Source of the DNA: JBKQHQ01 sp052148715
GTDB taxonomy: Bacteria > Pseudomonadota > Alphaproteobacteria > Rhizobiales > Xanthobacteraceae
NCBI GenBank assembly: GCA_052148715.1
Contig: JBKQHQ010000101.1
Span: forward strand, 1 to 56,671
DNA length: 56,671 bases
Direction: 5' to 3'
This document shows, one piece after another, positions 1-7,848 of this stretch (within the stretch, counting starts at the first letter, position 1; each line of letters opens with the position of its first letter). The position numbers and the translations under genes were made by a program. The notes under the pieces were generated by a model. It ran no database searches and was not told where the DNA came from. It saw only the letters and a program-made list of their open reading frames with translations.

Positions 1-40
1 GGCCCCGTGATTACTTCAACCCTCGACATCGCACTATCTC

Positions 41-78
41 TTGCAGCAGTGCAAATGACGTCATTTGCATCAGTGCAA
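41..78. promoter_or_regulatory. Candidate operator: two TTGCA-N4-TGCAA dyads around a 20-bp perfect palindrome
   Basis: Two near-identical dyads, TTGCAGCAGTGCAA (41-54) and TTGCATCAGTGCAA (65-78), differ at one base and lie 24 bp centre to centre. The DNA between and across them, TGCAAATGACGTCATTTGCA (50-69), is itself a perfect 20-bp palindrome. Such nested symmetry is typical of a dimeric or tetrameric repressor site. It lies about 140 bp upstream of the zinc-ribbon gene at 214, or could serve a gene left of the window. The cognate regulator is not identified. Confidence 0.5.
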
Positions 79-213
79 GGCAACAGGCACGATCAGCGAG
101 TCTTCCGCAAGACGGCCGCTAGCGGAGCAATACTATTGACGCACCGTCTCCGCATACGCGACTGTGCGAGCACCAAGCGACGTAGCGTTGCTTATTGTTG
201 CATGGGGTAAGTA

Positions 214-486
214 ATGAGAGATGTGCATTCGGTAGGCGTTCAGAGGGCACTCGGTCGTAGCGAGCCTGACAAACTAAAGGGGCGCAAGCCGCATCCGCCG
301 TCCTTGTTCCAGCCGGCGTGTGTCCACTGCGCGACCAAGATGGAACTTGCATCTCGCACGCCATGCCTCGCTCGGAGGCACAGATACGAACGTCACACCT
401 TCAAATGCGATAAATGCGGAAACAAACAGACCTACACGATGGGCACCAGTCAGGCGCGATTAATGGAGATCTGGGGAAACAAGTAA
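214..486 (+). CDS. Small zinc-ribbon protein, hypothetical
   Basis: A 90-residue protein of unknown role. Two CxxC knuckles (C36/C39 and C65/C68) separated by a basic stretch form a plausible zinc ribbon, as in many short Hyphomicrobiales proteins that may bind nucleic acid or a partner protein. The second knuckle reads CDKCGN followed by a Thr/Tyr-rich strand, the usual end of a ribbon. The ATG at 214 is preceded by GGGGTAAGTA, a weak ribosome site; a later start cannot be excluded because the first 30 residues look unconserved. It stands alone, with no same-strand neighbour nearby. No function can be given beyond metal binding by inference. Confidence 0.6.
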   Translation: MRDVHSVGVQRALGRSEPDKLKGRKPHPPSLFQPACVHCATKMELASRTPCLARRHRYERHTFKCDKCGNKQTYTMGTSQARLMEIWGNK

Positions 487-733
487 AGTCGTTAGATTTT
501 TGATCACTCTCGTTGCCGGGAAGTGATGTGCGCCGCCTATTCTTCAGAAGCCTATCGATTTCCTGCCGCGGTCCGATGAAGGCGCTCAATCCATTTCGCT
601 GGGCAACTGAATTCGCTTTTGTCTGACAGCAAGCACGCCGTGAGCCGTTGAAGATTGAGCGCTCGCTGTTCCATGCCTATCGCTGGCGGCAACCACGTTG
701 TGGCCGAGGGCGATGCCGCAAAGCGAACCTGCG

Positions 734-925
734 TCAGGCGCAGACGTCCGGCTCGGACAATTGGATGAGCGTGTGAAAATCATAATCGCAGTCGTCACAC
801 GACCACTTGTGGCGGATTTGCGAGCCGGTCACGTAAGTGGAGACTTCCGGCGCTGCAATCAGTGCGCCGCACTTCGGACAAGACGGCCGCCCGAGATACT
901 CGTCGTGGGCATAACTCATCGGCAT
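734..925 (-). CDS. Short zinc-ribbon protein, hypothetical
   Basis: Read from the ATG at 925 this encodes 63 residues with CPKC (C16, C19) and CDDC (C43, C46) knuckles, a complete zinc ribbon. A longer reading to 1099 is open, but the extra 58 residues look like unconstrained sequence, so the shorter start is preferred; ATG 919 (residue 3) is another choice. The core, with a Gly-Arg-Pro before the first knuckle and a His-Lys-Trp-Ser strand before the second, resembles short zinc-ribbon proteins common in Bradyrhizobium-like genomes. No partner gene is adjacent. Function unknown. Confidence 0.55.
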   Translation of the reverse strand: MPMSYAHDEYLGRPSCPKCGALIAAPEVSTYVTGSQIRHKWSCDDCDYDFHTLIQLSEPDVCA

Positions 926-1738
926 TGTCAGCGAGAAAGTCACGGCGAATCCCTCCGTATCCCCTTCGTCTGGCGTGACGCGGGGCTGCGGCAGAATTGC
1001 GGTATCCGCATGAAACCATCGTGAACTCCACAACATCAATTTGACTGAAATTATGCGCGAACCGGGCAGCTCGCCGACGAATCTCTGCGCGCGCTGCACA
1101 GTTCCGGCACCACGTAAATTTAAGCCCTCGGAAGGCTTTCTGTCAGATCGTCAACGTCGGCCCGGTCGAACGAGCTGTTTGCTCGCCTGCCCGAGACCGC
1201 CGTGGGCATTTCCGGCTCGGGGCCTCAACCGCGCGCCTTGTGGCTGCTTTGACCTTCGCCATGATGCTGATCAGTGTCGTCAGTATCCTGTCGGGTCAGG
1301 TCGACGAGCGGCACGAGGCCGAGGCTCGCCCACAGGCAGGCAAAGCTGAAGTCGTCGGAGATGGGCGTCTGTCGGGGGATATCGCTTGAGAATCCGCTGA
1401 GCGTGTTCATGGCTCGTCTTCTCCCGGGTGCTGGCCTCAGTCTGGATGCAGCTCGGGAAAAATACCGCCGGAACCACTCCCATCATGTGCGGCGGCTCAC
1501 ACCGCGGTTCTCCGATGCAGACCGGCCTGGCCGAAGTACGACGCGGATGGCGGCGGCGAAAAATCGCCAAGCACTCAGTGACGCGCCGTCTCGCCCGCCG
1601 ATCGAGCGTCCTGGGACGCCCTCAATGCGCCGATTTTGTGCGCCGCAAAAATTGCTTTTGGGGATGCCGCCGCTGTTGCAATTCAAAGGTCGCAGAGATC
1701 GAGTGCGGCAACGGAAAACGCTCGACACACCGCAACAC
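926..1738. other. Region without a convincing gene
   Basis: Several overlapping open frames exist on both strands, as expected in GC-rich DNA, but none shows a recognisable domain. The only one with a fair ribosome site is the minus-strand frame 1225-1410, listed separately. No RNA gene or repeat was recognised. Confidence 0.5.
1225..1410 (-). CDS. Possible small protein, doubtful
   Basis: A 61-residue frame starting at ATG 1410. A GGGAGAA stretch lies about 8 bases upstream, which is a fair ribosome site. The N-terminal two thirds are mixed polar and hydrophobic (a short Phe/Ala/Leu/Val-rich segment around residues 22-38) and the tail is acidic and His-rich. No domain is recognised and there is no homologue I can name. 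It may be spurious. Confidence 0.25.
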   Translation of the reverse strand: MNTLSGFSSDIPRQTPISDDFSFACLWASLGLVPLVDLTRQDTDDTDQHHGEGQSSHKARG

Positions 1739-1781
1739 AAAAAACCAGCGCGCGAGCCCTATTTGCGGCTCGCGCGCTGGT
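1739..1781 (-). terminator. Rho-independent terminator
   Basis: A perfect 15-bp inverted repeat, ACCAGCGCGCGAGCC (1744-1758) and its complement (1767-1781), with an 8-base loop. On the minus strand it is followed at once by a run of six T. It is the second of two terminators downstream of the minus-strand gene at 1866-2096. Confidence 0.8.
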
Positions 1782-1814
1782 GATAATCCCACGCCATAGG
1801 GAGAAATCCAAACC

Positions 1815-1838
1815 AAAAAGCTCGCCGCGAGGCGAGCT
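1815..1838 (-). terminator. Rho-independent terminator, proximal
   Basis: Inverted repeat AGCTCGCC-GCGA-GGCGAGCT at 1819-1838, followed on the minus strand by a T-run (1815-1819). It ends transcription from 1866-2096, about 30 bases past the stop codon. A stronger terminator lies 40 bases further on. Confidence 0.75.
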
Positions 1839-1865
1839 CTTCAGCAGCCTTTCGGACGCCTCAGG

Positions 1866-2096
1866 TCACCAACGGCGACGCCAGCGGCGCCAACGGCGAC
1901 GGTAGCCTGCATCGGCGGGCGTAGCGGCGATCGTGCCCATCACGATACCGGTCACACCGGCGAGGCTGAGAGTATAGGTCCCGATGTGAGCCACGGACCA
2001 CACCACGAGCAGGGCGATAACCGCCATGCCGCGGACGACGTAGTGAGACAAGCCGTGAGCAAGTGAAGTCATGCCGGCGAGAAGAGATCTTGTCAT
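1866..2096 (-). CDS. Tiny membrane protein with Arg/Trp-rich tail, hypothetical
   Basis: A 76-residue protein from the ATG at 2096 (an 11-residue longer form to 2129 is possible). Residues about 23-43 and 44-60 form one or two hydrophobic segments, and a basic aromatic tail, RRRWRRWRRRW, ends the chain. The tail probably sits on the membrane or binds acidic lipid or nucleic acid. Two tandem rho-independent terminators directly downstream on the same strand support this as a real, transcribed gene. No family is recognised and no neighbour points to a role. Confidence 0.5.
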   Translation of the reverse strand: MTRSLLAGMTSLAHGLSHYVVRGMAVIALLVVWSVAHIGTYTLSLAGVTGIVMGTIAATPADAGYRRRWRRWRRRW

Positions 2097-2416
2097 GCTG
2101 TCACCATCGTTTGGAAGGGAATCCAACACTATGCCTGCGGCAACCCGGGGTCAAGGCCAATGCACACGCAATGAGCAGACAAAGACCGCCGCGATCCCGC
2201 GCACCAGCAGCGCGCCGGTTGCCGGCCGCCATCGACCTTCGGCAAAGGCAGAACTGGTGAAAACGGCGGAGGGACGGCGTCCTTGACCGCGTCCGCGTGC
2301 GGCGTCATTGGCGATGCCGTCCCGCGCTTGTTGCCGGCGACGGAAATAGGCATCTTCCCCGGCGAACCACCGGTCTGAGATTGCCGGTTCAGCACCCGCC
2401 TGTCAGAAGAGGGCCA

Positions 2417-4240
2417 ATGTCCGCCAACCACGTTTATGTTCTCGGGATCAATGCATACGACCACGACGTCAGCGCCTGCCTGCTGCGTGACGGCGAGATC
2501 GCGGTCGCGATCACCAAGGAGCGGATCACCCGCAAGAAGCACGACACCGGCTTTTTTCAGGAAGTGGTCGACTACTGCCTCGCGGCGGAAGGGATCTCGC
2601 TGGACGATGTCGATCTGGTGGTGCGCAACTGCTACGTCATGCCGGTCGAGGACCTCGAGCTGCGCTTAGTGTCTCAGGACATGCCCGAGGTCATGGACGA
2701 GAAGGGACGCGAGCAAGCGAAAACCAACCCTCTCTACCTTACCAAATCCAACAAGGTCGTCACCGTATCGCATCACCTGGCACACGCATACAGCGCCTTT
2801 GCGGCAAGCCCGTTCGACGAAGGCGTCGTGATGGTCGTCGACGGCGTGGGCAATTACTGCGCCGACATCACCGAGCCCGGCCAGCCGACCGCGAACGTCA
2901 ATCCGCTGGCGCGCGAATCGGAGAGCTACTACCGGTTCAGCGGCTCCCGGCTCGAGCCGCTGAAGAAGATCTGGCTCAAGCCGGTTCGCGGATTCTTGAG
3001 CGATGAGTTCTTCTACATGCCGGGTCTCGGAGCGCTGTACAGCCGGGTCTCGTACTACATGTTCGCGGACTGGAACAAATGCGGCGAGGTGATGGGCCTC
3101 GCGCCGTACGGACGCCCCGACGCGATCAAGCCGCTGCTCGAGATCCGGGACGACGGAGAGCTCGACATCCGCGATTGGGGCTTGGAGTTCAACAAGCCGC
3201 ATTCTCCCGAGCGCGAGCGCGACTGGGAAGCCAGTCCGTCCATGGAGCATTGGAAGGACTTGGCCTGGCGCGTCCAGGACGACACCGAGAAAGTGCTGCT
3301 CAAACGCGCAACCTGGCTGCGCGAAACGACCGGCGCCAAGAATCTGTGCATGGCGGGCGGCGTCGCCCTGAACTGCGTCGCCAACGGGCGGATCGTGCGG
3401 GAAACGGGGTTCGACAATGTCTGGATTCAGCCGGCGGCCGGCGACGACGGAATTGCGATCGGCTGCGCGTATTACGGCTATCTGGAGATCCTGAAAAAGC
3501 CGCGCGCGTTCGTCATGCAGCACTCGTATCTCGGCGTTCAGTATACGGATGAGCGCGCGCGCGCCGATGCCGGCAAGTGGCTGGTCCGTCTGCAGACGAC
3601 CAACACTCCGAGTCAAAACATCTTTGCCGATTCGGCCAAGCTCTTGTCCGAAGGCCACGTGTTCGCCTGGTTTCAGGGCCGATCCGAGTTCGGGCCGCGC
3701 GCGCTCGGCAACCGCAGCATTTTGGCGGACCCGCGCAAACCGGAGATGAAGGACATCCTGAACAAACGGGTCAAGCATAGGCAGGCTTTTCGGCCGTTCG
3801 CGCCCATCGTCCTTGCCGAGAGGGCAGACGAGATCTTCGAGGGCGAGGGCGAATCCCCGTTCATGCTGGTGGTCAAGCGGGTCCGCCCGGAATGGAAGGA
3901 CAAGATTCCGGCGATCGTCCACGTCGACGGCACGGCGCGGGTGCAAACGGTCAGGCAGGACCAGAACGAACGCCTCTACAGATTGCTCAAGGAATTCGAA
4001 GCGATCACCGGCGTTCCAGTGCTGCTGAACACGTCGCTCAACGTCAAGGGCGAACCAATCGTCGAGACGCCGGGCCACGCGCTCGCCTGCTTCCTCAATA
4101 CCGGCATCGACTATCTCGCCCTGCACGATATGCTGATCGCCAAGAACCAGTTTCACCAGGTCTTCGCGCCGTTCAACAAGGCATTGTCCGAGATATTCTC
4201 CGTCGCCAAGATGGGCTGGACGGTCGAGATCCGGCCATGA
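2417..4240 (+). CDS. NodU/CmcH-family carbamoyltransferase
   Basis: A 607-residue member of the O-carbamoyltransferase family, which uses carbamoyl phosphate and ATP to carbamoylate a hydroxyl on a sugar or secondary metabolite. The N-terminal Kae1-like half carries the metal-binding HHLAHAYSAF motif (H119, H120, H123) and a VVDGVG phosphate loop; the middle has GGVALNCVANG and GDDGIAIG; the C-terminal YrdC-like half has GRSEFGPRALGNRS, KHRQAFRPFAP and TSLNVKGEPIV. All hallmark motifs are intact and length is normal. The ATG at 2417 is chosen because AGAAGAGGG precedes it and family similarity begins there; an upstream GTG at 2297 would add 40 unlikely residues. A cysteine hydrolase follows after 33 bp. 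The acceptor is unknown: no nod genes or antibiotic pathway lie nearby. Confidence 0.93.
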   Translation: MSANHVYVLGINAYDHDVSACLLRDGEIAVAITKERITRKKHDTGFFQEVVDYCLAAEGISLDDVDLVVRNCYVMPVEDLELRLVSQDMPEVMDEKGREQAKTNPLYLTKSNKVVTVSHHLAHAYSAFAASPFDEGVVMVVDGVGNYCADITEPGQPTANVNPLARESESYYRFSGSRLEPLKKIWLKPVRGFLSDEFFYMPGLGALYSRVSYYMFADWNKCGEVMGLAPYGRPDAIKPLLEIRDDGELDIRDWGLEFNKPHSPERERDWEASPSMEHWKDLAWRVQDDTEKVLLKRATWLRETTGAKNLCMAGGVALNCVANGRIVRETGFDNVWIQPAAGDDGIAIGCAYYGYLEILKKPRAFVMQHSYLGVQYTDERARADAGKWLVRLQTTNTPSQNIFADSAKLLSEGHVFAWFQGRSEFGPRALGNRSILADPRKPEMKDILNKRVKHRQAFRPFAPIVLAERADEIFEGEGESPFMLVVKRVRPEWKDKIPAIVHVDGTARVQTVRQDQNERLYRLLKEFEAITGVPVLLNTSLNVKGEPIVETPGHALACFLNTGIDYLALHDMLIAKNQFHQVFAPFNKALSEIFSVAKMGWTVEIRP

Positions 4241-4273
4241 CCGCCGATCGCCGCGCGGCGGCACGCACACAAC

Positions 4274-4876
4274 ATGCCGACGGTTAAGCGCATCATCCCC
4301 GGTCACTGCCTGGGCGTCATCATCGACGTCCAAGAATTTTTCATAGGCCAGACGGACAAGCGTCTGCGCCCGAAGATCAAGGCGAATACCATCAACCTTG
4401 CGCGCCTGCTGGGCTATTTCAGAGTTCCGATGGTCGTAACCCTGGAGAAGCCGGTCGATCAAAAGGGCGCCTTGCCCAAGGAGATCGGCAAGCACTTGAG
4501 TGAACTGGCGGTTACTTTCGAAAAAAACTTCTTCGACTTGACCAGAGAAAAGGCGATCAAGGACTACCTGCGGCAGCTCAAGAAGAAGCAGGCCGTCATT
4601 GCCGGATGCGAAACCGACGTCTGTGTCCTTCAGTCCTGCCTCGGTCTTCTCGGTCTTGGCTATGAGGTTTACGTGGTGGAGGATCTCCTGTTTTCCTCGT
4701 CGCCGAATGTCGGCGCGGCGATCGCCCGAATGAAAGCCGAAGGCGCCGTTTTCCTGACCTACAAGAGCCTCTACTACGAGCTTGTCGCGGCGGTGGAAGG
4801 CTGCCGGCACAGCGAGAAGATTTTTGATGAATTCGGACCTTTCCCGGACGACCTGCCCGATACCGCGGCGCCGTAA
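4274..4876 (+). CDS. Isochorismatase-like cysteine hydrolase
   Basis: A 200-residue cytoplasmic alpha/beta hydrolase of the isochorismatase/nicotinamidase superfamily. The catalytic Asp is in IIDVQEFF (D18), a Lys follows in the EKP loop near residue 59, and the nucleophile is C117 in GCETDVCVLQS, giving the usual Asp-Lys-Cys triad. The family hydrolyses amides, carbamoyl groups or vinyl ethers; the substrate is not readable from sequence. Its position 33 bp after the carbamoyltransferase and 33 bp before the NHL-repeat gene suggests one operon, so a carbamoyl-type or amide substrate linked to that enzyme is possible but unproven. Confidence 0.85.
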   Translation: MPTVKRIIPGHCLGVIIDVQEFFIGQTDKRLRPKIKANTINLARLLGYFRVPMVVTLEKPVDQKGALPKEIGKHLSELAVTFEKNFFDLTREKAIKDYLRQLKKKQAVIAGCETDVCVLQSCLGLLGLGYEVYVVEDLLFSSSPNVGAAIARMKAEGAVFLTYKSLYYELVAAVEGCRHSEKIFDEFGPFPDDLPDTAAP

Positions 4877-4909
4877 GCCTTCGATCGGGGGAGATTGATG
4901 GAGGTTTTC

Positions 4910-5986
4910 ATGAGGTATTGGCTCGCCGCAGGGCTCATGCTGCTGAGCTCGCCGGCATTCGCGCAGCAGCCGGTGCCCACGATCGCCTTCGAGTCGGCGG
5001 CCAATCCGTTGAGGCTTCCACCCGGCATGTATCTCGGCGAGGTCTCCGGCGTGGCGGTGAACTCCAAGCACCACATTTTCGTCTTGCAGCGCGGCAACAC
5101 CGATGGCCCCGCCTACGCGGCCGCGGCGGCGCAATTGCTGGAATTCGGTCCGCGCGGCAAATTCATTCGCGAGATCGGCAAGCATCTCTACGCCTGGTCA
5201 TTCGCGCATTCCGTACGCGTCGACCCGACCGACAACATCTGGGTGGCCGACAAAGGCTCCGACATGGTCATCAAGTTCAGTCCGGATGGCCGCGTCGCGA
5301 TGGTGTTCGGGCGCAAGCAGGAAGCTTCCGACGAGGACACCGGGCCGTTGAAGCACCCCAATCCGCCGCTGCCGGCCGAGGACGGACGGTTCCGGCAGGT
5401 GACCGATGTCGCGTGGGATCGGGCCGGCAATGCCTTCATCAGCGACGGATACATCAATTCGCGCGTCGCCAAGATCGACAAGAACGGCAATTGGATCAAG
5501 TCATGGGGCGAGCGCGGCAAGGAGCCCGGCCAGTTCAACACGCCGCACAGCATCGCCACGGACCCACAGGGCAACGTCTATGTGGCCGACCGCGGTAACC
5601 GCCGGATTCAGGTATTCGACGGCGAGGGCACGTTCCTGCGGGTCATCACCATTGACGTGCCTTACGATCCCAATGCTCGGCCCGCGATCGGCAGCAGGCC
5701 GAGCCCCGGCACCATCGGCACGATGTCTCCCGGTGCTCCCTGGACGCTCTGCATCACGCCGGGACCGTATCCGGTCCTCTACACCTCGGACGCCTTTCCG
5801 GGGCGGGTGTACAAGCTCAGCCTCGACGGCAAGGTGCTGGGCGTCCTCGGGGAATCCGGCAAGCAGCTCAAACAGTTCGGGTGGATCCACGAAATCGCCT
5901 GCCCGTCCGAGAACGAACTCTATGTCGCCGAATTGCTGAACTGGCGCGTGCAGAAGCTGATCCTCCACCCCGAGCCAGGAAGATAA
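4910..5986 (+). CDS. Secreted NHL-repeat beta-propeller protein (peptidylglycine lyase-like)
   Basis: A 358-residue exported protein. The start at ATG 4910 has GGAGG five bases upstream and opens a clean signal peptide (hydrophobic residues 4-14, AFAQQ cleavage); ATG 4898 and TTG 4895 are alternatives. The mature part consists of NHL-type repeats of the 'NxxVADRGNRRIQVFD' kind, most clearly around residues 95-115, 165-190 and 215-240, and resembles the lyase half of peptidyl-glycine alpha-amidating enzymes and bacterial six-bladed propellers. Such proteins bind ligands or sugars in the periplasm; enzymatic activity is not shown. It is the last gene of the carbamoyltransferase cluster. Confidence 0.8.
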   Translation: MRYWLAAGLMLLSSPAFAQQPVPTIAFESAANPLRLPPGMYLGEVSGVAVNSKHHIFVLQRGNTDGPAYAAAAAQLLEFGPRGKFIREIGKHLYAWSFAHSVRVDPTDNIWVADKGSDMVIKFSPDGRVAMVFGRKQEASDEDTGPLKHPNPPLPAEDGRFRQVTDVAWDRAGNAFISDGYINSRVAKIDKNGNWIKSWGERGKEPGQFNTPHSIATDPQGNVYVADRGNRRIQVFDGEGTFLRVITIDVPYDPNARPAIGSRPSPGTIGTMSPGAPWTLCITPGPYPVLYTSDAFPGRVYKLSLDGKVLGVLGESGKQLKQFGWIHEIACPSENELYVAELLNWRVQKLILHPEPGR

Positions 5987-6179
5987 CGGCTCGAGCGCGC
6001 GATGAAGGTCGCGGGCGCGCGGCGCGTCGGAATCGGCGTGGAATTCGTCGCAGCGGCCGTTATCGCGCCACATAAAACGCAGGTCGGCGATGCCGTGCCT
6101 CAAAAAAGAACCCTTGTGGCGCTGAAATGGGGCTTGAGGTCGTGGGACGTCTGGCGACCGATCCTAGGGGGCCGATCCG

Positions 6180-7715
6180 GTGAAAAAACAAATCTTTCTT
6201 GGCTGCACCATTCTTGCCGGCGCGATGCTCTGGCAATTTGCGGCATTTGCCCAAAGCGCCGGTTCGGCCATTCAGGTGGCCCAACAGGAGCCTGAATCGA
6301 AAAAACCGCCCGGCAAGGACACAAAACCGCCGCCCGGCGCCAAGCCGCCCGCGCCTGCCCCGACGGCAAAGCCGGTCACGCCTCCCCCGGGTCAGCCGCA
6401 TCAGGGACAGCCAAGTCAGGCGCAGACACCGCCCCCTCCCACCCAGCCGCACCCGCCGTCACAAGCGACGCCGACCCCACCGCACACGCCCGTCCAAGCT
6501 CCGCCGGCCGCGGCGCAAGGCCAACCAGGACCCGCATCGACCCACCCAGGCCCTGCTGGGTCCGGTCCGCCGCAACGCCCGGCGGCCGTCGGCCAGCCGG
6601 GCCCGGGAACGCCCGGTCAGCCGCATCCGCCGACCCAAGCCGGGCCGCCCCCGCAGCGTTTGACCGTGCCGGGCCAAGCTCCCGCGGCCGCCGTGCAAGG
6701 CCAGCCGCCCAGCGGGCCGCGTCCCGGTCGCATCGGAGCGCTGCCTCCGCCGCCGCAGGTGGCCCCGCCGCACCCGGTCGCATTGGTCGGCAATGCGGCT
6801 CCGGCGCCCGTCGGCGCAGGCGGCCAGCCGTTGCGGCGGGTCGACGACATTCGCAAGGAGCGCAAAGAGGTGGTCGAGGGCGGGCGCACGATCATCCGCG
6901 AGCCTGACCGCACCATCATTCGGGAAAACGGTCAGACGATCATTCAGCACAGTGAGGTCGACCGCTTCACCTTCAACGCGAAGAATGTCACGGTTCGCCG
7001 CGAAGGCAACAACAACCTGACAATCGTCGAACGACCGGGCGGAATACAGATCATCACCGTGGTCGATCTCGATGGACGTCTCATTCGCCGCGTGCGGCGG
7101 GATGCGCAAGGGCGCGAGATCATACTCATCGACAACCGTCCCGGGCCGAATTGGCAGCCCGACAACTTCTTCGTCGAGTTGGCCCCGCCGGTGATCCGCA
7201 TCCCGCGCGAGCGGTATATCCTGGCAACCGCGGGCGCGGTCGCCGCCGATATCTTCGCAATTCTCGAAGAGCCTCCGGTCGAGGTGCTTGAGCGGCGCTA
7301 TTCGCTCGACGAGATCCGCTACAGCGATAGCCTGCGCGATCGCATGCCGCGCATTGACATCGATACTGTGAACTTTGAGTCCGGCTCGTGGGAGGTAACG
7401 CCCGATCAGTTCGACCGTCTGGCCCCGATCGCCGACAGCATCAACCGTTTGATTGCGCGCAACCCGGGCGAGACCTTTTTGGTGGAGGGATACACCGACG
7501 CCGTCGGATCCGACGTTGACAACCTGTCCCTCTCGGATCGCCGAGCCGAATCGGTGGCCGTGGTCCTCACCAATCAGTTTCAGGTGCCGCCGGAGAATCT
7601 TTCGACCCAGGGCTATGGCAAGGAGTTTCTCAAGATCCCGACGGACGGCCCGGAGCGGGCGAACCGCCGCGTGGCGATCCGCCGGATCACGCCGTTGTTG
7701 ATGGGGCAGAACTAG
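6180..7715 (+). CDS. OmpA-family protein with long Pro-rich spacer
   Basis: A 511-residue envelope protein starting at GTG 6180, with AGGGGG upstream. Residues 1-24 form a signal peptide (FAAFAQSAG). Residues about 35-220 are an extremely Pro/Gln/Ala/Gly-rich low-complexity stretch, which could span the periplasm or peptidoglycan. A basic and charged middle domain (about 220-330) has repeated Ile-Ile-Arg-Glu motifs. The C-terminal 115 residues are an OmpA peptidoglycan-binding domain, with the signature GYTDAVGSDVDNLSLSDRRAESV split over residues near 440-462. This architecture is common in Bradyrhizobium relatives. It probably anchors the outer membrane to the cell wall. A terminator-like hairpin follows at 7808. 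Confidence 0.88.
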   Translation: MKKQIFLGCTILAGAMLWQFAAFAQSAGSAIQVAQQEPESKKPPGKDTKPPPGAKPPAPAPTAKPVTPPPGQPHQGQPSQAQTPPPPTQPHPPSQATPTPPHTPVQAPPAAAQGQPGPASTHPGPAGSGPPQRPAAVGQPGPGTPGQPHPPTQAGPPPQRLTVPGQAPAAAVQGQPPSGPRPGRIGALPPPPQVAPPHPVALVGNAAPAPVGAGGQPLRRVDDIRKERKEVVEGGRTIIREPDRTIIRENGQTIIQHSEVDRFTFNAKNVTVRREGNNNLTIVERPGGIQIITVVDLDGRLIRRVRRDAQGREIILIDNRPGPNWQPDNFFVELAPPVIRIPRERYILATAGAVAADIFAILEEPPVEVLERRYSLDEIRYSDSLRDRMPRIDIDTVNFESGSWEVTPDQFDRLAPIADSINRLIARNPGETFLVEGYTDAVGSDVDNLSLSDRRAESVAVVLTNQFQVPPENLSTQGYGKEFLKIPTDGPERANRRVAIRRITPLLMGQN

Positions 7716-7807
7716 CGCATTTCCCGGAAGAGCCTGCCCTCGGCTTGACCCTACAGGTGGACACCAGTTTTCCGCACCAAACGCGACCAAATGTTAAAGA
7801 ACTAGAA

Positions 7808-7837
7808 CGCTTCCCGATTCAAGCTGATCGGGAAGCG
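7808..7837. terminator. Bidirectional terminator hairpin between convergent genes
   Basis: Perfect 11-bp inverted repeat CGCTTCCCGAT-N8-ATCGGGAAGCG. It lies between the OmpA gene (plus) and the hydrolase gene at 7849 (minus). On the minus side it is followed by TTCTAGTTCTTT, a modest T-rich tail, so it probably ends the aromatic operon and may serve both strands. Confidence 0.6.
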
Positions 7838-7848
7838 CCGCCGCGCGG

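Noticed and set aside
1274..1783. Open frame of 169 codons on the plus strand
   Set aside because: Composition is Arg/Pro-rich and random-looking, it overlaps the terminator stem, and it has no domain or ribosome site. Typical GC-rich spurious frame.
2297..2416. N-terminal extension of the carbamoyltransferase from GTG 2297
   Set aside because: The added 40 residues are Arg/Pro-rich and precede the strong ribosome site at ATG 2417, where family similarity starts.
2666..5185. 839-codon frame on the minus strand opposite the carbamoyltransferase
   Set aside because: Antisense shadow of well-supported genes. His/Arg/Asp-rich with no domain.
6459..7790. 443-codon minus-strand frame opposite the OmpA gene
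   Set aside because: Antisense frame whose composition mirrors the Pro-rich coding strand; no family features.
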